Positions 1-11,808 of a DNA stretch of 64,000 bases are shown here, piece by piece. How positions within the stretch are numbered: position 1 is the stretch's first letter; each line of letters opens with the position of its first letter. The stretch covers positions 96,906,368 to 96,970,367 of the forward strand of contig OZ026516.1 in the NCBI GenBank assembly GCA_964019695.1. The letters are read 5' to 3'. The notes beneath the pieces were generated by a model. The model saw nothing but the letters and a program-made list of their open reading frames with translations, was not told the origin of the DNA and ran no database searches. Both the position numbers and the translations under genes were made by a program. The stretch is from Loripinus fragilis. Its lineage: Eukaryota; Mollusca; Bivalvia; Lucinida; Lucinidae.

Positions 1-699
1 AAAGCATATTTACTTTGTGAAACAAACATTGTGTGACAATTTTGAACATTAAAAAAATATTCTTACTGATTCCGCAAAATTTATAGCTTTTAAACTTCAT
101 TAATAAAGAATATCAGAGCTCTCAAGTAATAGCTGAATAAAAGTATATTCCCACTTTTTGTCAAAGATGTTAAAGTAACGTATGTTACCATATCAAATAT
201 ATCAAAAGGTACCATGCGTGTCCAAAAGGATATCAAAGACAGTATAAATTGAGTCTGAAATGGTAATATTAGGTTGATCTAGATTTTGTCATACTTATCT
301 GAAGACTGTTGGTGCTAAGTTTAATTTAATAACTTATTTAACAGCAACAAAATAATGTTAGTGTAACCAGTTAACTGTAGTTCATATTATACGAACATAG
401 TCAGTAACACAGTACAGGCTAGTATTCCTTGTATATTTAAGCTCAACTACAATAATATAAACTCACTGTCTGCTTTTTAACTAAATGTTGTGTTAGAGGT
501 TGTAACTTACAAAACTGAGTGCTAACAATCCAGCTAGAATCAAGAATATATAAGTTGGTACAATTAAATTTGATATACGTTATTGTAAAAAGTATTTATT
601 ATAAGTGACTGTAATCAGACACTTTTGAAAGAATTTGTCTGTAAATAAAAATTTAAACTGACATCTTATTTGCATATGCAGATGGTGACACATTGCTTT
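1..699. other. No gene seen
   Basis: AT-rich DNA without an open frame, repeat or exon that I can support. Confidence 0.5.
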
Positions 700-2560
700 A
701 TTTTTAGCCTTTAAATGGACTTTGTTATCTTCACCATAGCTTTAACTGTTTAACGATTAAAATGTTAAGTAAATCAACATAGTATTTCTAATCATTGGCT
801 CAAACAATGTAAACTTTATATATTTAAGTAGATGATTTACAAAGAACAAATATTTCCATGAAAATTGGGAAAAAATAAGTGTTAATGATGGGTTTTACGT
901 GACAATGATCGCATATGATATCATCATACCCACAGAATCACGCAAGTTTTTACTTACGATACCAATTTATAATTATAAGACTATATCAGCCAGAATAAGG
1001 TAAGACCAAATTTGACCAGGTGACATTCAAATTAATTTAAAATAGATTTAACAATGTTCTTTTCGCTTGTGGAATGGAAAAGTAAGATATACAAAACACT
1101 GCTGTCATCAAATCTTGCTTAGTTTTATAAATTAATGTCAAAACAGCTGATGCTAATTTCCACAATACAGAATAAGGCATGACCAAATTATTGCAGGAAT
1201 CCTCAAAAGCAAAGCTGTATATGAATATTAAAAAATAGAATGAGCTGTAAACAGACCAGAGATTGGAATCAGGACACATACAAAAACTCAACTGTTCTGA
1301 CAAAAATAGTATTGAGAGGCCATCCTAGTCACTATCAACAGTGTTACCATGATAGACTTACATGCAATGTTAACAAAGTATACATGATTTTGTTGATAAG
1401 TATCTATGCATTTCTGATTTTTATGGGTCTTTTCCCTCAATTGTCTCCAAAAAAATCATATTTCTTTCACTATGAAAAAGGTATTATAAATATCAGAAAT
1501 TGATATTTACAGTGTATCTATTGTCATATGCGTTACATTGTGTGTATGATATAGTATTCCAAATATTAAAACCATACCTCAGATTTGTTCTTTGACAGAA
1601 GCAAAAGTATAAAATTAGATGGAAACAATATTGCTGATCTAATTTAATGTAATATATAAAGTGCTCAAATTAACATTTGACCAGCACGTGAAATTTTGGT
1701 ACTTATCATTTTGTGGCAAAAGCCAGCATAAATTGTCCATGCTGACGCAGTGGAGCCAGCTGTATTAATTCTGGTCTACATCTAGGCTTAGTGTATCCAG
1801 GCAGCAAAGGCTCTAGTGAGTCTAGTCCTTTACACAGGCTAAGATGGGCCTTCATTTCTTGAAACTATGATACGTATTTATGTGCTGGCTCATTTGAATT
1901 ATTCTTTGCGTTACAAGTTATAATCTATTTAGCTTGATTTGAATTATGCAAATGATTAATAGGATGTAATTCTGTAATCGTGATCATCATTTCCATTAGG
2001 TATGCTCAATACGAATAAAACTGAATTTCACTGTTAGACTAAGTATAATTGACAGAAATAGCTCAAAGCAAAATAACGAATGAATTATTTATGTTCATTC
2101 TTTCAGTCATGTCTACAATACAATACTAACAATGCGAGGGAGCTTTTCTATGTATTATTAGTTTTATATATATGACTAACAAAGAACCTTTAGAAGAAAA
2201 CCGATGCTGTCATGTTTTATTACTTAACAAAACTGTACAACCAGGTGAAACAGACGGCAAGTGTTATATTCTCCAAAAATATTCTTGTTATGTATGTTAC
2301 CAAGATAAAGTGTATACTGGACATGCTTTAGATATAAAGAGATTCATAACCATAGGGGATATAACCAATGGTTATGCAGGGTGGGTGCCATATATGGGTC
2401 AGAAATCACTTTGATAAAAAAAACTTTATTTTTTATTCAAAGCATAAACACCTGTTTTAATTCTTCATTTCTCAATTTTGACCATGCTTAAAATAACTTA
2501 CAATTTTAGAAATTGTGAGTTAGTTTTCTTCCTTGATTGTTATCAATATAGTTGTTGTAA
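700..2560. repeat. Duplicated spacer block (pairs with 13230-16210)
   Basis: Collinear patches match 13230-16210, for example around 2106/15742 (TGTCTACAATAC, then GGGAGCTTTT) and 2290/15920 (GTTACCAA-ATAA). Without the 1,291-bp mariner the two blocks are of similar length (about 1.86 and 1.69 kb). This is probably the spacer that follows a gene copy in the tandem array. Confidence 0.6.
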
Positions 2561-3115
2561 TCAATATATAAGTTATATATGTATTTTGTTGGCTTAGATA
2601 ATGGTCAATAGATCTTTCTAAACTGCTACATGCTTAATACCATGTTTCATCTAAATTGAACTGTAGACAGTGAGGAAAAATGTTTTGCATATACAATGTT
2701 TCATTTCATGTATAAGAATAAGTAAACACATATCAGTGTAAAACAGATAAGTGATATTATTCAAGAATTTATGAAACATACTTGATCATTGAATTAAGCA
2801 TTTTCTGTAATGTATGTTTGTATATTCGATAAAACACTCTTAATTGAAATGGCATTTTATCTGCTTTGAGTTCAAGTCTCTTCCTTTTCATCACCCATGC
2901 TTTTGTCAGAGTTTATTCCCACTTTTACTTCGTTTGATGCTAATATTGCACTAAAATCATGTATTTAAAGAAATGAAATTTATGTAACAGTAATAAAAGT
3001 TGCCTAAATTTGTTAAACGTATACTGCTAGTCATTTAATCTCGATTCAGGATAAAATTGATGTGTAAGAATAAGAATCAATTTAATATATATACTATACA
3101 ATTTCCTATTATTTA

Positions 3116-3616
3116 AGGGTAACGTATTAAGCTCTGCGTTTGCAGGGTAACGCCCCAACATATAAAGAGGTAGCATGCATTATTTTGTGACTTATGTAAT
3201 GTGGTTTCAGAGAATTATAGTGTATAACCACCCCCTCAGATATATTTCGGCAGTTCATGGTCTAGTGATGGCACATCACTAAATAGTAGTATTTGAAATT
3301 ATGTAACATACATAACTGCAATATAATGGGCTAAGGTTGTTTTGAATCATACTAGCTTCTTGCTGTGTTTGATTAAGTGATTTAAGGTCATCATCATGTC
3401 GATGAATAAGATTTAGGTATAGGTTTGTATTTGCACCATAGGACTTGAAGCTGTTATAGGGTAACGTGGGTAACATGGCTGTAACACGGTAACACCCCAA
3501 CTGCCAGGGGGCTTACATGTGTCATTATACGTCATATATAGTGTAGTTTTAGAAAAAGCATAGTGTACAAAATTACCCCCGGGGGAGGGGGTCTATAAGC
3601 AGCTCACGATCTATTA
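3116..3616. repeat. Two direct copies of a 140-bp repeat
   Basis: Units at about 3130-3262 and 3470-3616 share GGTAACRCCCCAAC, a TAGTGTA-AAA part, ACCCCC and a TTCATGGTCTA/CTCACGATCTA end. A third, inverted copy is at 59600-59765. Confidence 0.55.
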
Positions 3617-3775
3617 AAAGAAGAAAGTCTATCTATTCATAAACAGACATTCGATTCCTTCCTTACCACATGTCAAAATATTTGCTGGTGCTAAAAAAAT
3701 CCAGCCCCATGGAGGGTAGATCCTTACATCCACAAGCTATCTTTTTAAGCAAAAATAGACAACAAATAATTAAAA
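3615..3775 (-). repeat. Intron block shared with copy 2 (24705-24870)
   Basis: About 160 bases alignable to 24705-24870, and more weakly to 47430-47540 in copy 1. It looks like inherited intron sequence between exons 3 and 4 and shows that copy 3 once continued downstream of exon 3. Confidence 0.6.
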
Positions 3776-3798
3776 CGCCGATTTATCTAAGTATCCCC

Positions 3799-4013
3799 TG
3801 TTCCAAGGCGGTGGTTTTTTGTGGAACCTTTTTATTATTTATGTTTCATGTTTGTTTTTGTTATGCTGTCTTGCCTGTTCCTTGCAGCCTTATGAAGTCC
3901 TGCTGGAAATGGGCTGACCTCTTGGATCTCTTGTGTGTTGTGTTTACTTGTGTTTTGCTTCTTTTTGTAATTGGCTGTATCGATTTCTGATCTTTGCCTT
4001 CCTCTTTACTTTA
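3799..4013 (+). mobile_element. Family A retroelement 3' end (5'-truncated)
   Basis: Shares TTCCAAGGCGGTG, the CCTGCTGGAAATGGGCTGACC region and the CGATTTCTGATCTTTGC end with the longer copies at 8586, 20760 and 40378. A constant 3' end with variable 5' truncation points to retrotransposition. Confidence 0.65.
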
Positions 4014-4700
4014 AACTTTGACAAAACTCAAAAGCAAAAACTCGTCTGAGTCTTGGTGCTCGCATTTGCGTTAATTAGCAAACTCTCTTTAAACAAGAAA
4101 CATCTTTAAAAAGCTATTTGGCTGCATTTCAATTGTGGAATTCATTTTTATAATCAGTCTGACCTTATATGTATAGCCGTTTGTTTCACTTGTAAAGTTG
4201 ATAACCCCTCAATAGGACCACGGTCCATCATAGAGGGCTTGTTACGTTACATGTACTAGTGATAACATGTCAGGCCAGATCTGGATCCAAACTGTTTGAC
4301 AAACTGATGGTGTTTCCGAAATAATTCTTAAAACAAAATGCTGATGACAACAAAGCATGCTGAATTAGCCAGGGTGCAAAGAGGACACACGGTGGAATTC
4401 ATCTTCAATTATCATAAGAACCTCAGTCGGGACAGTCACTTAAAACGTAACGGCTAGGTGAGATCATGACATTCAGTCTGTATCTCTATATTTTGAATTA
4501 TTTTGCAGCTGTCGCTGGACCACAAAATAAGTTAGAGTGGACAGTCCGGTGATTAACCAATGAGATTTTTTCATATTTAAGCAGGTAGTATAAAGTGCAA
4601 AATTCCAACTAAACCTGGTTGGTTTAAATAAACAAGTGAAAGTAATATCGTATGGCGCAGCCTAAAACTGTACTGGTATCCAAGTTTGTTAAGTACGTAC

Positions 4701-4780
4701 CGAACGTGTACACGGCTCTGTTACCTTCTCCTGCCACGGGTTCAAATAACCATACATCGCTCACACAGACGCCTTCAAAC
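4701..4780 (-). pseudogene. Copy 3 exon 3
   Basis: 80 nt, open: FEGVCVSDVWLFEPVAGEGN and on to AVYTF, with acceptor atccag and donor gtacgt. Same length and phase as copy 1 exon 3. Confidence 0.84.
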
Positions 4781-6654
4781 CTGGATATAAAATTTAATGA
4801 AACTTTGGGTCATCGAACAAGTTTCATTGCACAAATAAGATCTGACTAAGCACGTATAATTAGCTTTTCAAAAAAGCTGGCAGTCGTTTAGCCCTATCAT
4901 TGTATGTATTCTTATGAACTGCATGCTTCCATTTTGAACTTTTCGAGATTGTCCATGTACATTGTTCTAAGTTCTGATTATCAACGTCCGAGCTGTGACC
5001 TTTTTTTTACCATTTAACACATGCTTCCATTGAGTACAGATCTACTCTTTTTATGTGACTGGATCTTAAGCGCCCAGCTAAAGCACAACCATTTATAGTC
5101 TATAGTGAACAAGATATACTGAGGGAAAAAGTTAAGCAATTATTCATAATGGGGTTTTCCATAGGTGATCTTTGAAGCTTTAGATCTTTTTATTTGGCAG
5201 GTTCGCAAACATGTCAGTTGTTTGAAAACGACCTAATGGCTACCCGCAAGTGGTCAAAAGAAACAAAATCCGACTTCATAATGAGGATTTGATCTGCTGA
5301 GCATTTAAATTCCAAACATTATTCAATTGAAAGGGAGGTAATTTGGAGAAATACGATTTTCAACTAAAACTGTACTAAAGTGGTGAACACAACATTCAGT
5401 TTTAAACCGTTTTTCACTTTCTTACCTTTGGATCTAAACATTGGACAGAAAAATGAAACCTTTAGTTGAAAACTATTCGCACTATTGCCAGATTAACTGT
5501 TTTAGCAAGGGGGCATAAAATCAGACTTTACATTATGTGAAATATCAACCTGTTAATGTCATCGTACTCATGAACGTTTGTCAACATATATTTTTGACAC
5601 TATAAAATTAAATGTCATATTTCTTCTAAACTGTGAATCCTCAAAGTATATTGCTAAACTTTTTTTCCCTCAGTATATGTTATAGTAATCGATCTAGCAT
5701 GCGAGGTATTCATGGAAAGTTTTTGACTATACTGGGCTACCCATTTTATTACAATATTATTCTAATACTGAGGTCAGAAATAAAGGTCACAGTGACTCTT
5801 AAACTGTATATGACACTCCGCGACTCCAAGATACGCCCACAAACCAAATTAGGGTTTCCTATGTCAAATAATATAGAATTTATGCTCGAGACACGATTTT
5901 TCCTGATCGTAGGGCAGAGGTAAAGTATGATACACGCTGCTCGAATTTTGGCATTAATACCTCAAATGTTATAGGAAATAGGCTCTAACGTGATGTGAAC
6001 ACTCAAACACATAGGCTACTAAAGACAGGCAGTGCGATTGCTATATGCCTTCCTTTGAGGGCATACATTTCTGTCATGACCGCCATAAGGCAATGCTTGA
6101 ATTCATAGTCATTCCTTTGATGTGGATTAAAATCACATAACTATGTTCGCTGACACGCTTTGCTAATTAATGACGTTTTGACTTTGGGGAAATTTTACTG
6201 TTAATTTCTTACGCACGACCGTTATGCTAACAATTTTTATAGATTCGCTGGGCCCAGATCTGTAATTGTTTTTCCATAGACTTCCATTATAGCTTTTATG
6301 TAGGCTGTGGTCCTCACAACTCTTCAATCACAATGAGGCTGCCATAGAGTTACAGATTGGACCTAGTTCAATCAAAAAACAAGAATGAGATACCCTGGTG
6401 ACCGCCATGTTTTGCCACTTTTTGACCCCCGAAGGTGGGCACCCTACATGAGAGGAAAATTCTACTGAAAAGAATACCAGAATGCAAGGTCCTTTATTCT
6501 AAGCCACACCAGTAAGCTTAATCAACAAAAGCAATGAGTTGTTGTTCCAAAAAGTACAGCAAAGATAGACCCGTCTAATAAATACAATATATTTCCTGTT
6601 TTTTATTGACCAATCATGAAACACCTTACAACTTAAAAATATTGTGTTGAGCTT
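4781..6654. other. Copy 3 intron 2: no gene
   Basis: AT-rich intron DNA. Short open frames here lack codon bias, splice context or paralogues, and I see nothing functional until the BEL/Pao relic. Confidence 0.4.
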
Positions 6655-7181
6655 CCAACTTGCTTAGCTTGAGAGAACGCCAACAGATCAAATTGAAGCA
6701 ACCTAGAGTACAGTCATCATTTACAGCTAATATTGGAGATGTTGTCCTAATCAAAGACGACTTACCTAGAAGAAGTTGGAGACTGGGTCGTATCCAAGAG
6801 CTCATAAAGAGCAGGGATGGACATATTCGGTCAGCTAGGGTATGCCTCCCCACTGGTAAAATAATAGGCCGACCATTAAGTCTATTATTTCACATGGAAT
6901 GTCAAAACAAAGAAACAAATATGGATTCACGGAGACAAGATACTCACCAGGCAGCAGCCATGTGGAAAAATATATCCGCGGTACAGATAGAAAGTAAAGA
7001 CAGTTATACGTCAGGTGCAATGAAGCCTAAGAGACAAATTCAGAGACCTATTAAGAGTCTACTCAAATTTACGGTGGGAGTGTCGCGACTTAAGCGATTT
7101 TATTACAAGGTTATAATAATTTCTGAATTGATTTCTATGGTATATTTAATGGTTACAAGTTTTATCTATTTTAAACACTAA
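6655..7181 (+). pseudogene. BEL/Pao retrotransposon polyprotein, C-terminal remnant
   Basis: An open frame reading LSLRERQQIKLKQPRVQSSF, GDVVLIKDDLPRRSWRLGRI and SRDGHIRSARVCLPTGKIIG. This is the domain (DUF5641-like) that follows the integrase in BEL/Pao polyproteins. The protein begins abruptly at the domain, so integrase, RNase H and reverse transcriptase are gone. The frame ends across a G-rich polypurine stretch into a TGTCGCGA start typical of a 3' LTR. It lies antisense in intron 2 of copy 3 and is a dead fragment. Confidence 0.75.
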
Positions 7182-7449
7182 GCTGATTATGCACAATTAA
7201 GCAATTAAGTGACTTTGACGTCATTATAACATAACGTTAGATAACGTCAGCGTTAAGGACATTATTACGTTAGTAGCAAGAGGCAGTGAAGCAGAAGTGA
7301 CACAGGGTTAGTTTGATATCCTAAAAAGAATAGTTGAGAGTTATTGTAGTCAAATATGTTCTCTACACAAGCCTAAAGGCTGGACAATTATACTAGGATT
7401 AATAGTTAGTGGAAATACTTTGGAAATAGCGTTCAATCTTTCAATAACA
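7081..7449 (+). mobile_element. Probable BEL/Pao 3' LTR
   Basis: Starts TGTCGCGACTT right after the purine-rich GGTGGGAG, as expected for polypurine tract plus LTR. The end near ...AATAACA is a guess, as no second LTR is present to compare. Confidence 0.4.
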
Positions 7450-7525
7450 TAGATTACTTAGTGACATTTTATTAAAATGGTAAACTCTTCCGTGTTGTAT
7501 ATGAATGTTTCAACACAGTCCATAC

Positions 7526-7656
7526 CTTGCATCCCAGTAATCGTCTAGACTGCCATCTCCACGTGGTTTAAACAACACCTCTAAATCCCTAGCATTATCC
7601 GGCCCAAATGATGGATTGGAAATAACGTATATGGTAAACCATCTTTTGTTGAATAC
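7526..7656 (-). pseudogene. Copy 3 exon 2
   Basis: 131 nt, open: VFNKRWFTIYVISNPSFG through GSLDDYWDA, with acceptor ttatag and donor gtatgg. Confidence 0.84.
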
Positions 7657-7772
7657 CTATAAAAGTCCAATGAGCTCGGTTTGCTGAGACGTCATATTAA
7701 GATCCATCTGCTGTGACGTCACAAGTTTAACGCAATATGCTATGTTATACTATACGACAAATATTCAAATAT

Positions 7773-7836
7773 GCTTAGCATTGCAAGAGTCTTCTTTGTC
7801 TATGTGGACAAAGAAGACTCTTGCAAGGCTATGCTT
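7773..7836. repeat. Hairpin with 20-bp perfect stem
   Basis: TTGCAAGAGTCTTCTTTGTC at 7781-7800 is followed by its exact reverse complement from 7807. A related, broken hairpin is at 27165-27212, in intron 1 of copy 2; this one is in intron 1 of copy 3. Confidence 0.8.
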
Positions 7837-8585
7837 ATTTAACACTTTCGCTGCTCAGCACCTCAAAAAACCAATACACAAGTGCCAAGCATGTTTCAAT
7901 GCCTCCTGAATATTGAGGGTATATGGCTTCAACACAGGGTATCTCCAGACCATTCAACCGATCACTGTGAAACTTTACAGAATGTTGCTAATATATATAA
8001 CTTATTTGAACCAATAATAAAAAAAAGATTGTCACGTGACCTTTGGTGGCCATTTTGGAAGACATATTGAAAATATGAAAAATGCCTATAAACAACTATT
8101 TTATACAAAAAATAGATAAAACATCCATCTACATCAAGTATCAAACATCAGGATTTACTCTGATATAATGTTTCATCAGAAATAAATCAAAATAGAGCAG
8201 CTGAAGGGCTAAATGCGTCCTGTATGTCATCCCCACGGACAAGTTTTCGATATTTTTGATTTACGCGAAATTCAATGACCTTAAAAACCTTTTTTGTAAA
8301 ATCCATTTTTGTACAGAAATTTGCTTAGACCTCCATATATGATATTATTATGTCCCCTGAACATTTGTTGAAATAAAGAACAAAGAGTTGCGTCTCTTAT
8401 AACGGTTAAAAACAGACAACTATCAACTTTGCCTTTAGATTTCGACTGCAGTCGCGTTTGGCAGTGAATGGTAAATTCGACTACAGTCGCGTTTGGCAGC
8501 GAAAGTGTTAATGCCGCAGCAAAGCAGTAAAAAGTGAGCTAGTTTTTAAAATAGTGGTCCACACAGGGTAAACAAGCAGTAACAT

Positions 8586-9190
8586 AACTTTGCTTTCCTC
8601 TTTAATTGCACGCCGGTGGGTCGGACTTCAGACTCTATGATTGTTCCGACTTAAAGACTTATCTATTGATGAGATGGTAGGGGCCTGATGCTTTGGCTGT
8701 TTGTCGGGCCCACCGGGGTTTACCTGTTGGATTTCTTTTGCTCCGGTATTCAGTTTAATTTACTGTTGAGTCCTTATCCTTGCTTTATCTCCTTGTTATA
8801 TCTTGATTTATATGTTTTAGGAGATGATGCATTGATAAGTTAGGGGTCTTTCATGCAAACCAAATATCTATGTGTCTTGATCCACATCTGAATTAAGGGT
8901 GAGGTTGGCGCCGTTAAACCGGTTTAAGCCCTCCAGTAAAATATTTTACTGACCGTTCCAAGGCGGTACTTCTTTTGTGGATCTTTTATGTTTTTGTTCT
9001 GTCTTGTGTTTGTTATGTTTTGTGCGCGTCTGTTTATATGTGCTTCGTGGTCACCTGCTGGGAAAGGGCTGACCTCTTGGCTCTCGTTTGTGGTGTCTTC
9101 TGTGAGTTTGTCACTTTCCCATTGGTATCCTTGGTCAGGTGTGGTACTTGATTGTATCGATTCCTGATCTTTGCAACCTTACTTACATTA
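8586..9190 (+). mobile_element. Family A retroelement 3' end with coding tail
   Basis: Begins in frame as NFAFLFNCTPVGRTSDSM, ending IVPT and TAA at 8652-8654. About 540 bp of 3' UTR follow, to CTGATCTTTGC and a CTTA-rich tail. The coding tail identifies family A as the end of a reverse-transcriptase element. It is inserted antisense in intron 1 of copy 3. Confidence 0.7.
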
Positions 9191-9240
9191 AATTAAAGCT
9201 AAGAATCTCCCAAATTAAAAAGAAATCTATGATGCCACTT

Positions 9241-9898
9241 TGGTATTTTGGGGCGAATAACGGCCAAATTGAAAAAGGGTACCCAAACTAATGAATAACT
9301 TGACTGATAAATTCAAATTAAACAAATGATTAAAAACATTGCTAAAGTTTGGAAAAATATGAACACTAAATGATACATAAGGATGCTAGAAATGCTTTGC
9401 AAACAAGTCCCAATACACTCATGGCGAAAGGTCATTAAGTACATTAGTCACGAAAACCCATGATTTTCTATAATTCTTTAAATGATCCACATAGGTAAAA
9501 ATGTATTTAAGACAAGTTAAAATACCATCAATGACATCTGGGAAACAAACAATGTATAATGCCACTACCATATATTGGGGTGAAAATTTTTACAGCTTGT
9601 CAAAAAGGGGTACCCTTACAAATAATCACTTTACTGATGAAAATTAACTTAAACCAATGATCAAAATCATTGTTGAAATTTGTACAATATGAACACCAAA
9701 TGATACATACGGACGCTAGAAATATTTTTATCATATGTGAGGTGCAAATAAGTCCAAATACACTAATGGCAAAAGGTCATTCAGGGCGTTAGGCACGTAA
9801 ACTCATGATTTTATAGACTTCTTTCTGACAAATGATCTCTTTTGTATCACATGTATCAAAAACAAGTTAAAGTATTACCAGATCACATCTGGGAACCT
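9241..9898. repeat. Two-unit tandem duplication of about 330 bp
   Basis: Units at 9241-9543 and 9570-9898 share GGGGTACCC, ATATGAACACYAAATGATAC, AATACACT-ATGGC-AAAGGTC and a final ACATCTGGGAA. They are visibly diverged, so the duplication is old. Confidence 0.7.
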
Positions 9899-11099
9899 CC
9901 TTTTCTGAAATGAATGATCCCAAATTCATAAATAAGACAATTAAAGTCCACTCATTTAGCAGTATCCTTATCCAAGTCATCCAATGGTATTAATAATATA
10001 TCTGAGATAGCCTTTCGTCAAGGATAGTGAGACACATGTTACAAAAACAGTATAAAGTATAATAACGTGTGTAAGGAAAGTATTAAACTATTTCCTTTTG
10101 GTTTAAAGAGAAATTACATATCAGTGACCACAAAAGTTCGTTATGTGCATTATCCACAAAACACATGACATACATATGTTATACTATATAAATGCTTGAC
10201 TTTTGTCAATCATTCACAATGGTATACTAAGTTATTAAATATGCCATTTGAATGACTACTAAGAATAAAATAAGACAAAGTTTTTGTTTCATGACATAAT
10301 ATAATACACTACTGACATAGCTGGTAACTGACCACTAGTCGCCATCCTGCTAGGCGAGGGAACCAGCCTAGCCACTAGAGCAACAGGGCTGCAGAATGTA
10401 TCTCTTGTGGGTACGTGACGTCACAATATCAGCGATTATCGATGTTCGAATCGAACTATAGTTACTATAGTGACTAAAGTAGGAACTTCAGTTCGAGTCG
10501 AAGAGGGCACATTCCCGTTTGCATACAGTTTGTTTTATGCATGGGCTGTCAATTTATGAATGAAAAGAATATGTCACCATGCTCAATGTTTCATTCATGG
10601 AAGTTTTCAGCATTTGACCAATTTTCTGAAAATAGCCTAAGTCCTTAATATTAAGCTAAAATAGTTGTTATCGTTATCCAGCTCCTTTATTTTGATTTTA
10701 ATTATTGCTCATGACCTCAAAATTTCTAGATAATGGGAAAATGTATTTGTTTTCCCAAGCGGTGCCAAAATACTGCACAATATATTTTGGTAATTCCCCC
10801 AGAAAAGAATTTCGATTTTTAGAGTAAATTATATATTAAAAAATCTAACGTTGAAAATCTTGATTTTTTTGTTTTTATTTCAAGGACTATCATTTTACAT
10901 TTTAGAAAAAAAGAAAAGAAAAAACGGGGGTCACCGTACTAATGATCTTTCAGGAGGGCCAAATTTAACCCGACCCTCACGAATAATAATTCATTTTAAA
11001 ACGTTTAGGAGTGTAATTTTTTGTCATTTATATAATTCCATATTACTTGTATGAAGCAATTTTGCATTAAAAAAAAGAAGAAGAAAAAACACCAATTTG
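9899..11099. other. Copy 3 intron 1, no gene
   Basis: AT-rich intron DNA. A stretch at 10345-10390 reads, on the minus strand, like a tRNA-type A box (TTGCTCTAGTGGCTAGG), a likely degraded SINE head. Nothing else is supported. Confidence 0.4.
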
Positions 11100-11166
11100 T
11101 AAAAAGTGCCCACCCGGAAATCGACCCCAAAGTCTGACACGCTAACCATTAGGCCACGATGTCAAG
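11100..11166 (-). repeat. tRNA-like SINE head fragment
   Basis: The minus strand reads TGGCCTAATGGTTAGCG, then GGTCGATTTCC, resembling A and B boxes of an internal Pol III promoter. The arms do not pair into a full cloverleaf, so it is probably not a functional tRNA. Confidence 0.35.
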
Positions 11167-11655
11167 TCGTGCGCAGTTCGAAATAACCGTACATATTGGA
11201 CAGACAATCCAAATATCGGCCACATTCGTATTTGCATTCGAAAGTTTGTACATTGTTGATGTCACCTGTTCTATTTATCTGTATTTGGTACCGAGACAAT
11301 CAGTTCTGATTAAGGTTCAATAGTTATTTCGGACACGTACATTTTAGTTACTTTCTTTTGTAAAGAAACTGTGGAATGTCCATCTGACATAAGGGTATCT
11401 GAAAACTGTATATTGATCCGAATTCGTAAATGGTCGGAAAGACAGGACCAAGACAACCTTCCCTGTTTCCTGACGCAGAAATGGTGCGCATGGGAATTTC
11501 TCGAAATTGTTTTTAATTAAGTTAGCTGCCAATTATATTAATTTTCATGTTTCTCACGAGGTTCTTAATCTAAAATTTTCATCAAAGATTTGCTTTGAAA
11601 CTTTTTAAATATTGATCTTTTAAACCAAAGTTTATATTAAAATCATGGAACTTAC

Positions 11656-11808
11656 GCAATTAGCAGCCTGTGTCTTTGAGAGTGTTCTTCTAGGAAAATT
11701 TATCCCATCTCCCTCTAAAAGGATCCGTGGCCTGAGTCTCCTACCAGAATAAGCAGTCTGATAGATACAAGCCAACAACAGACAGAGGTACAAGGATGAA
11801 CTCCTCAT
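11656..11808 (-). pseudogene. Copy 3 exon 1 (signal peptide)
   Basis: 51 open codons beginning MRSSSLYLCLLLACIYQTAY and ending TQAANC, then donor gtaag. The open frame runs further upstream, but the ATG at 11808 aligns with copy 2. Confidence 0.82.

Larger units (their letters stand above)
4701..11808 (-). pseudogene. Copy 3: lipocalin-like gene, exons 1-3 only
   Basis: Exons (minus strand): 11808-11656, 7656-7526 and 4780-4701. All are open, with intact splice sites and phases 0, 2 and 1. The predicted first 121 residues include a signal peptide, K-R-W-F, GDGSLDDYWDA and FEGVCVSDVWLF. The intron block that precedes exon 4 in copy 2 is present at 3615-3775, but exon 4 does not follow, and exons 5-6 are not found down to base 1. 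Instead 700-2560 resembles the spacer downstream of copy 2, suggesting the 3' half was deleted. A live gene whose last exons lie far outside the window remains possible. Intron 1 (4 kb) holds a family A copy and a tandem repeat; intron 2 holds a BEL/Pao relic. Confidence 0.7.

Noticed and set aside
2172..2414. 80-residue open frame on the plus strand
   Set aside because: It lies in a duplicated spacer. The matching stretch near 15840-16080 does not keep the frame, so there is no sign of coding constraint.
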